Shown one piece after another: positions 1 through 10,707 of a stretch of DNA of 64,000 nt (the first letter of the stretch is position 1; every line of letters starts with the position of its first letter). A program made the position numbers and the translations under genes. Source of the stretch: Brachypterus glaber (taxonomy: Eukaryota; Arthropoda; Insecta; Coleoptera; Kateretidae); the NCBI GenBank assembly GCA_958510825.1, contig OY294049.1:6944001-7008000 (forward strand), read 5' to 3'. A model generated the notes under the pieces. It searched no databases and was not told the origin of the DNA. It was given only the letters and a program-made list of their open reading frames with translations.

Positions 1-298
1 TAAATTCAACCATGTATTATAAGTGATATCTTATTTTTTAAGGGGCTCCAAAGTACAACCCCATCAGATCACAAGCAATATTTTTCATTAATTTTTTTTA
101 CAAAAACATGTTAGATTATAATTATAATTATATCTAAAAGAGAACTGATTAATGTATCCAAAAACCACCCTTAATAACCCACTCTCCTGGAACCACCTGC
201 AACTTTGTTCTAAATACCACTCTATTATTAATAAATAATAATTGTTATTTGGAGCCCCTTAAATGATAAAATACCACTTATAATACATGGTTGAATTC
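1..298. mobile_element. MITE with ~50-bp inverted arms (left end may lie outside the window)
   Basis: Bases 1-50 and 249-298 are inverted copies of each other, sharing the core AACCATGTATTATAAGTG and an inner AAGGGGCTCCAAA. This gives a short element of about 300 bp with no coding capacity. The true left terminus may be cut by the window edge. A related single end sits near 3150-3170 (ATACATGGTTG followed by CTCAGAAT). The superfamily is not identified. Confidence 0.65.
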
Positions 299-409
299 AG
301 AATGAAATGTACTTTCATATGCTTTGATAAAAATGGGAGGATGCTATTTGAAAAACAAAATTGGGGGTGGTTTTAAAAAGGTGGGTAAGCAAGGGGTGGT
401 TTTGGATAC
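154..409. repeat. Inverted repeat with GTATCCAAAACCACC arms
   Basis: The left arm (154-~225) starts GTATCCAAAAACCACCC and the right arm (~337-409) is its diverged reverse complement, ending GGTTTTGGATAC. Both arms are rich in AACCACC motifs. The repeat interleaves with the inverted repeat at 1-298 rather than nesting in it, so one of the two has probably been rearranged. Confidence 0.5.
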
Positions 410-1376
410 GTGAATAAAAACTTCAACGGCTTCCATTTAACTCTGTTTTTTGCAAAAAAATCTATCTTTTCAAATAACGGAGATATAGCTTGTCAAGAAC
501 CTGGTAAGACACCCGGTATAGTTGCAGGGAAAATAAAATCTAATTATTATGTTAAAAAACTTTTTTTTCTGAATTTATTTTAATTTTTTTCTTTTTATGT
601 TAAAAATACAATTTTTATAGTTAGAAAAATTGTTACCTAGGTTTTAAAGCATGTTTTTTAGTTTTGAAAACATATGATCTTAAATATATATGTAAATTTA
701 TACAAATGGTTAGCAGACAGTTTGATTTTAAAAATTTTAAATTCTCCCTTTTCATATCAAATGATAAATATATTGACTGTTACTAAAAAGTAAATAAAAA
801 AAATATTAGTAATAAAAAAAAATTCGGTCCACGGGTTCGGCGCCACTGCTTACGCTAAAAAACGTAGCGCCATCACTGGAAGGTAAAAACTTTATGCATT
901 ACTAAACAGATAACTTTTTAGTTACAATTATAAGTAATCGCGTGGTTATGGCTACACTGTAAAAAAGGATTCTTTGCGATAACGGTATATGAAATTAGAC
1001 CAAATGCTTCGCACTCTTGAATACGTCTTAACATGAAAATATAATTCACTTGCCAAGACCATTCTGATTCTTTAACTTAAAATTCTTTAATCTTGTGTGA
1101 AATGCAAGTGGTCTTGTCTCAAAAGAAAAATTCTTGGGCCAAAGTATTTAAAATTATTTATCATAATTTTTAACAAACTTAAAACAAGATAAATGGGCCA
1201 GGTCCAAGAGAATTTTAAAAAATATTTAAAAAGCGACACTTTGGGACAAGATAAATACTTTCGTTTGAAGCGTTCCTGTAACTAGTCGCCGCTACTTAAT
1301 TTGTTTCAATTGGGTTAATGATCACGTAGCGGCAACCAAAAATGCTAGTTGGGTATACTCTACGATATATCGTATA
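410..1376. other. AT-rich stretch, no gene seen
   Basis: There is no ORF with coding character. A CACCCGGTATAG motif near 511 resembles one end of the GGGTG-ended repeat at 3201-3387, but no partner was found. Otherwise the sequence is low-complexity AT-rich. Confidence 0.5.
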
Positions 1377-1900
1377 GTCCGGTCAATTTAGACATTCGAA
1401 GTTACATAAAGTCCCAACAAGCTGAATTTCTGTGAAGTTGTTCAAAACATAATTATAAACAATGTCTAGAAGTTCCCCATCATTCCCCTGTAAGGAAAAA
1501 ATTTAATTCAAGGTCAAAGGTCGAAAAAATGAGTTTTTCGCGATTTTCAGCAAAACGGTAAGTTTTATCATAAAAGTACCTTAGACAAAAATTGTAGATC
1601 ATAAAATTATCTATAAAAAATGTATCAATACTTTTTTTCTTACGAGCCACTGTTTCTGAGATATAACGATTCAAAAAGTTATAAAAGTTGTTATCGTCAT
1701 AATATGCACACGTTTCCACGCCACCTATGAGGTAGTGTACTTAGCGCGTTTTTTTTAACGTGGTTTCCCCAGTAGGCCTACTCCACGGGTCAGTTGTGAT
1801 CCTGTTTAATGTAAAACTATTGCAAAATAACGGAAATTTTCAAAGATTGGGAAAGATAAAAGCGATGTAAATGAAAAAAAAGTGTTGAAGTTTATTCGTC

Positions 1901-2306
1901 TTATTCGTAAGTTTCAAATTCTTGTTCTTCTTCTTGATCTTCTTCTTGTTCTTCTTCTCCTGCTTCTTCTTCATCTTCATTTTGGATGCAAGTAAATTGC
2001 GTCAATAGCGATGTATCGCATGATACTTCGTCGGAGTCAAACGAATCCTCCATTGTTTGTGATTCAATATTAGAGCACGACCGGCCTTGACAATTTGTGC
2101 ATGCCAAAGAACAAGACAGTCCGACTTTTTTGCAACCACATTTAGCACTGCATCCCTTTTTGCAGTTGCAAAAAATAGTGTTCAGCAGTTTTTCCGGCGC
2201 AGGTGGAAGTAAAGTTTGAACTGGCTCTAATATATTGTTGACCAACTTCCAACCCCAGTCTGTAGGGTCTAGCTGATAACCAAGCCACACTTGAACTTTT
2301 TCATTT
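1901..2306 (-). pseudogene. C-terminal remnant of a Tesmin/TSO1-like CXC-domain protein
   Basis: The minus-strand frame from a stop at 2306-2308 down to the stop at 1901-1903 encodes about 134 residues with no ATG start: the first possible initiator is GTG at 2290. The N-terminal part reads WLGYQLDPTDWGWK, then a proline-rich linker. A cysteine-rich block follows with a CNC-x3-C-x3-CGC-x6-C-x3-C-x2-C arrangement, as in Tesmin/TSO1 CXC domains, and then a long acidic Glu/Asp tail. From memory of the family, WLG...DPTxWGW followed by a CXC block is the C-terminal end of large proteins found repeatedly in arthropod and cnidarian genomes and thought to be transposon-associated. Everything upstream of this tail is missing, replaced by a TA microsatellite and the right TIR. 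It lies wholly inside the long-TIR element, so I infer it is a leftover of that element's own gene. Capture of a host exon is the alternative. Confidence 0.7.
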
Positions 2307-2336
2307 TACCTGATATTCTTGTAGTTAAAACTTATG

Positions 2337-2340
<4 letters not shown>

Positions 2341-2379
<39 letters not shown>

Positions 2380-2440
2380 CATATATATATAATATATATA
2401 CATATATATATTATATAAAATATTATTATATAAAATATTA
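2341..2440. repeat. TA-rich microsatellite
   Basis: A run of alternating TA, interrupted by CATACA and AATAT blocks, lies between the CXC remnant and the right TIR of the long-TIR element. Confidence 0.9.
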
Positions 2441-2859
2441 CAACTCTAGATGTATATACGTGGCGTACTCATGCATATTATGACTTTTATAACTTTTTGA
2501 ATCGTTATATCTCAGAAACGGTGGATCGTAAGAAAAAAAGTTTTTATACATTTTTTATAGATAATTTTATGATCTACAATTTTTGTCTGAGGTACTTTTA
2601 TGATAAAACTTACCGTTTTGCTGAAAATCGCGAAAAACTCATTTTTTTGACATTTGACCTTGAATTAAATTTTTTCCTTACAGGGGAATGATGGGGAACT
2701 TCTAGACATTGTTTATAATTATATTTTGAACAATTTCACTGAAATTCAGCTTGTTGGGACTTTATGTAACTTCACTCTCATTTTTTGGTCTAAATTGACC
2801 GGACTAGTAGGTGACACTTAAAAAAAAATACGAGTTTGTTGTTTTTGTTTGTTGAAAGT

Positions 2860-2960
2860 GATTTTACAATTGAAATTTTGTGTTTTTAATTTATTTTAGT
2901 GGGTGAACAGATTAGTCAGTTGACATATATTTTAAGGTTATGTTATGGAATTTTTTTTAT
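2860..2960 (+). repeat. Dispersed repeat, second copy at 37255-37355
   Basis: About 100 bp, including TGATTTTACAATTGA, TTTATTTTAGT and GTTATGTTRTRGAA blocks, recurs in the same order near 37.3 kb. There is no coding potential. It is an unclassified interspersed repeat. Confidence 0.55.
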
Positions 2961-3200
2961 TTTATTGAGAAAAAAATGATTTGCTCAGTTTTAAAAAGCT
3001 CCAAATTGGTTAAGAATTAAATAAAACCTTGTTTCATATTTTTCCTAAGGAAACTACTAAGCCAAGGATAATTTTGCATATTTCAAATCTAACTAGATTT
3101 TAAATAAAAATGAGATTAAAAAATGACATATTTTGTCAAAAGTTGACAAATTATACATGGTTGTACTCAGAATTCAATTTTGAATCAAAATATGTAAAAA
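2961..3200. other. AT-rich spacer
   Basis: There is no gene. A palindromic TTGTCAAAAGTTGACAA lies near 3137, next to an ATACATGGTTG motif shared with the repeat at the window start. Confidence 0.4.
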
Positions 3201-3387
3201 TATATAGGGTGTTTGGTTAAAAATCAAAAGTGGAGGTCATTTTCGGCTAAACCTGAAGTGATAAAAACTTTTTTTAAATGTCAAACAATGCAGTTTATTT
3301 AATTATTTAGATCCTTCAAATTTCATTTTGATATCTTAATAAACAAAAAAGTTATAGTAGTACCACTATTTTGTGGCACCCGGTATA
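3201..3387. mobile_element. Short MITE with GGGTG-type ends
   Basis: The left end is TATATAGGGTGTTTGG and the right end is GGCACCCGGTATA, giving an imperfect terminal inverted repeat over about 187 bp. Ends of the ACAGGGTG kind recur in this window at 26.1, 43.6, 44.6, 47.1 and 56.5 kb, so they belong to a common class of non-autonomous elements. Confidence 0.5.
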
Positions 3388-4911
3388 TTTCAAAAAAATT
3401 ATTATACAGTTGCAAATTAAACCAGGCTATAAAAAAGATTCTAAACCATTTGTTTTAAATTAAAATTTTTAAATTAGATATTTTTACTGATCAAGTATGC
3501 TAATATCGTGTTCTATTATGCATAATCTAAGGTAATGAATATTTAATCTGGAAATTTATTTTTCATGAAAATTCAAGCTGTGTTCTGTTTCCACTATAAT
3601 CAAAGCATCTTTCTTGTCGAATTAACTCACAACCGCCAATTATATGTCAAGTTATTTATTCTACAACAAGCAAATAGCCATCTATGTGGCATCACAATTT
3701 TAGAATTTCTTGATACAGTTAATCTACACCTTCAAGTTTAAGTACCGTCAAACTTAAGTTTATGTTTTACTGATGCTTAGGAAAAAAAATAATATTTAAC
3801 TATTTATTTATTTTTAAGTTAAAGAGGACAGGCAACTTGGTATACATTTTAAAGTAATTTAGGAGTCATTATTTGAAAAATTCGGCCATTACAGCTCGCT
3901 ATAATTCTTTTCTTATTGTCTGAATGTTTATAAATAAATAAATAACAATGCTAAACGGCTTTGTACTTCTAACGCTAATTATAAAGAAGTATAATCCCAG
4001 ATATATAAAGCAAAAACATTAAGGAGCTAAAGACCTTGGTTGTTAAATAAATCATGTTTTTTCCTTGTAGATAGGCCTAAATTCTTTTGGCCATTAGCCC
4101 CTTCAAGAATAGTCACGCCCAGCTTTTTTGCCGGTTCTTTTTCTTTACAAAATATGTTTCAATACCAAAATAAAATATTTCTGCGTTCATTTATCAAATT
4201 TAGAACGGTTTTATTAGTTGTTTTCGATAGATACTTTTTTTGTAAGGAGATAAATTTAGAAATATGATTTCTATAATAAAAAAAGTGTAGCGAACATTTA
4301 CCCTGCAGGGTTTTTTTAACGTGCAGTTTGACAAAAAATATGCAGTGGGAAATTTAGATTTGTGCAGTATAAAACATTATATGTATCCTTGTATGGATAT
4401 TTGTAGGTATAGTAAGATTTACCACAATGTACACAGTTGGACATTTGTTTACGGAATTTTTCATATACATTTTAATGTGGTATAGCTTGAAAAACCGACT
4501 GGAGCGGAAGGGGATAATATTTAAAAAATGAAAAAAATTATATTTGTTCAAAAATGAAGTGACCTATTATTGACTAATTTTTGCAATTAAAAAAATATGT
4601 TATTTTAAGGAATAGGGAAAAATAAATACGATTTTTTTTTCAGCTATACCTAAAGTAAAATCTACTGTAGACTTTTATGTCGTAGTTGTTTTTATAAAAA
4701 ATCTATAAGTAATTTCACTATTTTTTTTAAATATACCTTTTTTTTAAGGTGACGTCGCTTTTAGCCGGACCCCCCTCCCCCCTTCAACACTTTTCATCAC
4801 CTTTTGACCAACCACCCCCACCCCCTATGAAGGTAACGTCATTCTTGAATAGCCCCTTATTAAAACAAATTAGGAGCACGAGATCAAGTAATTATATTTT
4901 GGGAAGTATAT
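3388..4911. other. AT-rich stretch, no gene seen
   Basis: Reading frames here are short and of biased composition. Poly-A/T runs and a C-rich tract (4765-4830) are present. No domain or repeat family could be assigned. Confidence 0.45.
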
Positions 4912-5200
4912 GGGAGGATTGGTGTAGTGGTCTACCGCGTCTGTACATGACAAGTCTACTAGCCAATAGCGTGAGTTCGATTCTCACTGGCGCCGATTTG
5001 TCTTTTTCAGTTAATTAATAATTGAAATTTGGCGAAGGTGTAAGTGAAGCGGACACTCCCTATAAAAACTGGTTCGAAAGTCAGTATAAGCCGGTGGTTC
5101 CCTCTACTACTAGCCCACACAAGTCCTGGACTTAGGGCATGCTTAATTAAGTAGAATAGTAGGAGATTAAACAAACATGTAATGTGTAATATAATGTAAT
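4912..5200 (+). mobile_element. tRNA-derived SINE, copy 1
   Basis: The head is tRNA-like: GGGAGGATTGGTGTAGTGG corresponds to an A box and GAGTTCGATTCTC to a B box, the pol III internal promoter elements. A conserved body follows (TTTTTCAGTTAATTAATAATTG, GGTTCGAAAGTCAGTATAAG, CCACACAAGTCCTGGACTTA), and the tail is short and ATGT-rich. Two further copies occur at 50614-50867 (minus) and 60736-61006 (plus), colinear over the full length. The partner LINE is not evident. Confidence 0.85.
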
Positions 5201-5553
5201 ATCGAGAGAAAACGCAATATTCTATTCACTGTGAAAAGCATACTATGGAATGCAAAGCATTAAATATCTTCACGGATTCTTTTATTTATAAAATGACAAA
5301 ATACTATTGCAAAGCTGTATTGTTCATTATAGAACTTCTTGACTTTAGAAACTACACGTATCACTGAATCCGTTATTGATGTTTCTATTAAAGTTCCTCT
5401 AAAGTTTCAAAGGACAAGTAAATTTTCGAGTAAAATTTTACTTAAATAATTACAGCAACTTTGCTAATGGCTATTATCGAGAACACTAATAGTTAATAAT
5501 AGTAACACCGGCCCACAAAAAACAATAAGTTCATACTAAGGGGGTGAGCCAAT
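5201..5553. other. AT-rich spacer, no gene seen
   Basis: Only short reading frames and no recognised repeat. Confidence 0.4.
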
Positions 5554-5967
5554 AATGGACCTCTACAACTAGAATTATTAAACAAAAGACGTCCACCCTA
5601 TCTCTATCTCATTTGTGCTACACTTTCCAGCCAACCAAATAAATACTGTATTTGTTTGTCATACAACAAATACAGTATTTATTTGGTTGGCCGGAAAGTG
5701 TAGCACTGAGCGGCACGAATGAACGTAGCTAACTTGAATCTGTAGAATAAGATAATTCTACTAAAATTTAGATGGCGCCAGTAATTTCTTTAATATAGTA
5801 ATAATATAGTTACACTTTTCGCCCGGCCAAGTAAATATTGTATTTGTTCAACAAAGAACAAATACAGAATTTGTTTGGTTGGGTGGAAGTGGGAGTGTAT
5901 GTATGTCTTCTATCCTTTTTGGGTAGAACTTTTGTCCCTGTCTAATCTAACGGGAGAAATCGCCATT
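5554..5967 (+). mobile_element. Double-hairpin repeat family, copy 1
   Basis: About 414 bp bounded by AATGGA at the left and TCGCCATT at the right, a very short imperfect TIR. It contains two consecutive long hairpins. The first pairs CACTTTCCAGCCAACCAAAT with its complement around a loop near 5660. The second pairs TTTTCGCCCGGCCAAG with TTGGTTGGGTGGAAG. Copies lie at 28419-28787 (plus) and 40598-41006 (minus). It is non-coding. Confidence 0.75.
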
Positions 5968-6284
5968 GCCATGTTAAGATATTTAATTTTTTACTGCATT
6001 CAAATTTTTAATCACCTAAAACTTTTCTACATTACCAATAAACATATCTTTATTTTAAAGGGTAAAAAATAAACAATGTGCAGAAGTTTAAAAAAAAAGT
6101 ATATTGATTTACTAAGAGGAAAAGTGAAGTTTTTTTTTACTAGTCTGTACAATTTACGGAAGACGCGAAGTGGAGTCCGGAAACTAAAGACGAGTAAAAA
6201 AAAGCACTTTTTCTCTGAGTGAAACATATTTATTCAGTAATAAAGTACAAGGGCGTAGATGAGGGGGGGGTAATGGGGGTAATG
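5968..6284. other. AT-rich spacer, no gene seen
   Basis: Short compositional reading frames only. Confidence 0.4.
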
Positions 6285-6425
6285 GCGTGGGCGCCAATTT
6301 TGTTTGCAGGACGCCAAGTTTGGTAGAAACCGTCAGGGACAAAGCTATTTTTTTGGGCGCCGTCATTTTTTTTGTAGGGGCGCCACGTTTGGTAGAAACC
6401 GTCAGGGACAAAGCTTTTTTTCTTG
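6285..6425 (+). repeat. Two-copy direct repeat (~75 bp unit)
   Basis: The block GGCGCC...TTTGGTAGAAACCGTCAGG followed by GACAAAGCT and a T run occurs twice in tandem (about 6289-6352 and 6356-6420). G runs flank it on the left. The overlapping minus-strand frames are by-products of the repeat. Confidence 0.8.
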
Positions 6426-8060
6426 ATGGCATTTTTTGGGGGGCAATTTTTTTGTAGGCGCACAAAGCTTTATTTTAGCGTGCGCGTGCATAAAAAAGGT
6501 GTGAGTCATCTAATGCAGGGAACGGCGCTGGATGAAACCAAGCGTTGCCTGTCTCGTACAGTTGCGATCTTTAAAAAGTACCATTTAAATCTAACTTGCC
6601 ACTAAAGTCAATTCAGGACATAACTAAGTCAGAGATATATAAAACTAAATGTAATAGTCATCTTTTTCGACACATAGTTGTGTCAAATGAGTCAACATGC
6701 AACACTTAAGCCAGCAACAAAAATAAATTTTAACAATATATTTTGGGGCTAATAAGGAAAATGGTCGAGAAATTAGACATTCAGAGCTAAAATATATAGG
6801 AATGAAGATTTGTGGTCCTTTAATTATATATTTTTATTTCTGTTATTATTTTTTAGTTCTATATATTTCTATAACTTGTACAAATAGGAATATATTTTAC
6901 GAGAAATGAATGTGTTTTATACCGTTTTTAAATCCACTGACAATGTACCTACATAACCCTAAAAATTTCATGGTCAGTAAAGCACTTGAAAAACCTAAAA
7001 TTTTAAAAATTTTGTCAACCTGTAGTACTTTTTTTTAATTCCAAGTGTACCTGTAATTTGATACCAAAATTAAGTAAATTTTCGATAATCTGAATTATGC
7101 GGTAAACCGAACAGTGAAACATACATGCATGTACTTTGAAGTCCGAATTTCATTGTCCGGATTACTCATTACCTCATTCGGTGTATCGAACATTCGGGTT
7201 ATCGTGACATTAACTGTATAATAAACCAGTAGGCCCAAATATATAAAAAAAAAATTATTTGGTTGAAAAGTCCAAAAGTATAAGTATATTGGGTTTATGA
7301 CGTTAGATAAACGTTGTTTTAGTAATAGATCCCTAACGATACAGACAAAACATTCTCCTAACGTTAGGTAAAGTGGTTTTAATGTAAATTTCTATAAGGG
7401 AAGTCCCTTGCTTAAGAAAAATAATCACTTTATTTAATTTGCAATAGGTTTTTCGGACTATATGGTGAGTCAATATAATCAACTATTGCATTTCAGAAAG
7501 TTCAATATCATAAAATGAAATGTTTATTTCCTCTAGAGAAAAGCTTAATCATAAATGGTATTATGCAGGAGAGTTTCAATCATGGCGTTTTCCCGGTAAA
7601 ATGCATTGCCAATCCTAAAAATTTTGATGTTTAATTTGAAAATGGACTCTATGGTGATATAATGATGTTTAATTTTCTTATTAGGTTGGAAATATACTAT
7701 TATTTATAAAGAACTTCAATCCGCTTAGCGAAATAATTTTTGAAAACCGATATTACATTCAAAAGTTAACTTATTGTTGTGTGACGTCGAAAGGTCCCAT
7801 TCGGTGATATGGGATTGCCTCCGTAACATCGCCTTTATGATATTAATTAAGTGGACTGCGAATAGGTATTATTGATTGAAAAGAATATTAAAGACAAAAC
7901 GACAGTTCCAATAATATATATGGTAATCTTACCTTAGTTTCAGCATTCAAAACGACAGGTCATGACCGCCATTTCTTCACAGGAGACACCACATAATTGG
8001 AAACTGATGTACTACTAATTATTTAAATACATATGTGTATATGGAACTTATTTCTATAGT
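6426..8060. other. AT-rich stretch, no gene seen
   Basis: No coding frame or repeat family is recognised in about 1.6 kb. There are minor short palindromes only. Confidence 0.4.
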
Positions 8061-8240
8061 TTGCAGCCGTAAATATGGTAAATTCCAACGAATGCCCGCG
8101 GCGTGGTATATTCGTCAGCTGATTTGAGTATATTTTTATTGACACGCATCGATCGTTCTCGAGCGTCAAATTGCGACTGCTCGGAAGGCTGGTCCCGAAC
8201 TCGCGCAGAAAAGCTAGGAGGTTTTCAGCGCGTTACTTAC
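8061..8240. other. CpG-rich island in AT-rich DNA
   Basis: A cluster of CpG dinucleotides (CCCGCGGCG, GCATCGATCGTTCTCGAGCG, ACTCGCGCAG, AGCGCG) stands out from the surrounding AT-rich sequence. It could be a promoter or first-exon region of a host gene, or the GC-rich end of a mobile element. There is no clear TATA box, start codon or long ORF. Function is not assigned. Confidence 0.4.
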
Positions 8241-8449
8241 AAAAATACAATTAATTTAAAACAAAATATTATTTTTGAATTATAACTAAGTAAAGAAATT
8301 AAAATGAAATTATGTATAATAAAACCCAAATTAAAAATAAATACAAACACAGAAATGTGGTTGTAACACTTATAATTATAAGGTTTGCATACCATAAGAC
8401 AAAAAGATGGACAGACAGATAGACATTTTTTTCCTCTTTACACTTACCA

Positions 8450-8625
8450 CCTCTAACTAGAATAGTTGTGCTCTTTTCCACACCACCCAGGAGGTAAAGC
8501 ACTAGGTGCGTTACGGTTAACGTGCCGTTCCCCAGTGAGAAAACCTCAGTTCCCCTCTGAGGATCCCTCAGTAGGCCTATACACGTGGAGTATAATCTCG
8601 TCAGGCGACAATTTAACATACACTA
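8450..8625 (-). mobile_element. Transposon fragment related to the flank of the CXC remnant
   Basis: On the minus strand, blocks GGCCTACTG, GGGGAA, CACGTTAA, AACGC and TACCTC...GGTGKYGTGGAAA follow the same order as at about 1735-1800, between the CXC remnant and the left TIR of the element at 1377-2804. This is therefore probably another, diverged piece of that transposon family. Confidence 0.45.
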
Positions 8626-8795
8626 TATATACCTAACCCTTGTATGACAACTGCCCACTTTGTAAGTTCGGTCTCACCGATGTCAGGGTTGGTACTACTC
8701 TCTCTTTCGAGATACCTGGCGTGTATGGGAAAAAGTCGACCATCCAGAGAGAACACCTCAAATGTCCGTCTGTTCCTTTGTCTTTTGTTCGCGGT

Positions 8796-8957
8796 TATCC
8801 TTTCCCCCTTGAGGGATATTTTGCGGATATTGACAACCTGTGCGTGTAACCCTACCTATCCATTCCCCCTTGAGGGAATTTTTGCTGATATTGACTACCT
8901 GTTCGTGTAACCCTGCCTATCCATTCCCCCTTAAGGGAATTGGTGCGGATTTTGGCT
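8796..8957 (+). repeat. 61-bp tandem repeat, about 2.6 units
   Basis: Units start at about 8796, 8857 and 8918 with TATCCWTTCCCCCTTGAGGG and contain GATATTGACWACCTGT and CGTGTAACCCT. The last unit is partial and diverged. The overlapping plus-strand ORFs are products of the repeat. Confidence 0.85.
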
Positions 8958-9440
8958 ATTTAACTATATACTAAATTAAACCTAGGGGAAACTATGCCAA
9001 CAACCCGGGTTCGTTTCCCGGGTGGGGGAAATTGGCTTGGCTTGAATGGAAAGAAAAAACCTTAACCTTAAAAAAACTTACTGATACTAGCTGTCAATTT
9101 TACCTTAAGGAACCTTACAAGTTCTGATTACAGTGTCTGTAAAAGTTGTCCTTCAGAGATCTAAAAAATAAAATAACACATTATACATAAAAATTAAAAC
9201 TTTTCTGATATATCTGAAATAAATAATATTTATATATTAGTATTAGTCTACCCCAGGTTATTCTACACGCCCCATTCTACCTTAAAAAACATACTATGTT
9301 ATTATATTAAGGATATTATCCTTAATGTTTATGTTTATAGGCCTATAAACTTCCAAAAACCTACAGTTAATATACCTAGCGTATTTTTGCATAAAACAAT
9401 ATGTAACTATCCTATAATTTTAATCTAATTGTAGATTAAA
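8958..9440. other. Spacer with a tRNA T-arm-like hairpin
   Basis: There is no gene. At about 9003-9022 the motif CCCGGGTTCGTTTCCCGGG resembles a T arm and B box but has no convincing A box upstream, so it is at most a relic of a tRNA-derived sequence. Confidence 0.3.
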
Positions 9441-10230
9441 GTTGTATTTGTACCTGTAAAAAAAATAAATACCTGAAAAAAATATAACCAACGAAAATAT
9501 CCTTTAAAACATATCAAAAAAATACATAAAATAGTTTTAACATTATAAATAAAAAACACTTATATCCTGAAAAAAATAAACATAAATATAACCAAAATTA
9601 TTATAAACAATATCCTTAACAATTAAAAAATATTAATATACCTAGTAAACTTTCAAATAAAAACTAATATTACATTATAATGTAATTAATACCTGAAAAA
9701 AAAAATAAATGTTTAGAATATTTAACATAAGAACACTTTTTTTTTTCAAAAAATACCTAATGCACAATATAGGCTATATATTATATAGCATTATCTGAAA
9801 AAAAGAAAATAATAAAACCAACATTGTATAATATAGTTCTTCATTATGGGATTTCTATAGAACATAGGACCTTATCATTTTAACCCAGTGATATAATGCC
9901 TAAAGGAAAATAATAGTACCTAAAACAAATAAAATACCCGAAATAAAAAATAATACCTGAAAAAAAATATACATAAAAAAAATATATGTGTGTAAAATAA
10001 GAACACAAACAACACAATAGAGTATATAATAAATATAGTTCTTCATTATGGGGTTTCTATAGAACATAGAACCTTATCATCTTAACCCAGTGATATAATG
10101 CATAAAAGAAAATAATAGTACCTGAACGAAATAAAATACCTGAAATAAAAAATATAACCTGAATCAAAAATATATAAAAAAATATTTGTGTGTAAAATAA
10201 GAACACAAACAACACATTAATAAGAACAAT
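9441..10230 (+). repeat. A-rich array with ACCTGAAAAAA motifs and a 202-bp tandem duplication
   Basis: The motif ACCTGAAAWAAAW recurs about a dozen times, in places every 17-18 bp. Within it, a 202-bp unit starting ATATAGTTCTTCATTATGGG at 9831 repeats in tandem from 10033 to about 10230. It is non-coding. Confidence 0.75.
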
Positions 10231-10271
10231 GTTATTTTTTGATTAAACTGTAAAAAAATATTTATAACACC

Positions 10272-10487
10272 GAGGTGACTTTTGACGGGGTAGGATGATA
10301 TCGGACACTTTTTCTCAAAATCTTCTGAACCAAAGCACGTGTGAAAGTTGTGGGGTTGTGTGCTCAAGTTGTGGGGTTCATTTCCACAACTTTTACACAC
10401 AAACGCACAACTTTTACACACGTGCTTTGGTTCAGAAGATTTTGCGAAAAAATGTCCGAAGTCACCTACTCCGTCCGAAGTCACCTC
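10272..10487. mobile_element. Foldback element, ~100-bp arms
   Basis: The left arm begins GAGGTGACTTTTGACGG and the right arm ends with its diverged complement. The inner arms are nearly exact around AATCTTCTGAACCAAAGCAC and GTGTGAAAGTTGTGG. The predicted transcript would fold into one long hairpin. The overlapping ORFs on both strands are artefacts of the palindrome. Confidence 0.8.
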
Positions 10488-10707
10488 AGTTGATGGTACC
10501 TGTAAAAAATATTATTATATTAGGCTCTATACTCTTGGCGGTTTTAGATTCCAAACTATTTGGCTTTTGTGCCTTATATTAACTGTGCCTTTGGGCACAA
10601 CTCTTCTATTAGCACTACTTCCACTTCCGTTGTTTTCATTGCAGTTAAAAACAAACTCACATAGATCTTGCCTATATCCTATAACATATTAATGTTAATT
10701 ACCTATA

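Larger units (their letters stand above)
1377..2804. mobile_element. Long-TIR DNA transposon, TA target duplication, carrying a CXC-protein remnant
   Basis: The TIRs are about 335 bp long (1377-~1714 and ~2470-2804) and open with GTCCGGTCAATTTAGAC at the left, mirrored at the right. A TA dinucleotide flanks both outer ends (1375-1376 and 2805-2806). The interior holds a minus-strand CXC-domain reading frame (1901-2306) and a TA microsatellite. The TIRs themselves look like ORFs in translation, which is an artefact of the shared sequence. The terminus resembles the GTCCAGTCAA ends of the elements at 10708, 19981 and 61611. This looks like a deletion derivative of a larger autonomous element. 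The superfamily is uncertain. Confidence 0.8.

Noticed and set aside
1480..2691. Two similar ORFs (minus at 1480-1719, plus at 2497-2691) with ISETV.RKKKS sequence
   Set aside because: They are the two inverted TIRs of the same transposon read in mirrored frames, not paralogous genes.
4912..5000. tRNA gene at the SINE head
   Set aside because: A and B boxes are present but cloverleaf pairing is poor and the sequence continues into a repeated body with a tandem tail, so it is a SINE rather than a functional tRNA.
8299..8910. Overlapping ORFs of 69-106 residues on both strands
   Set aside because: They arise from a transposon fragment and a 61-bp tandem repeat, with no recognisable domain.
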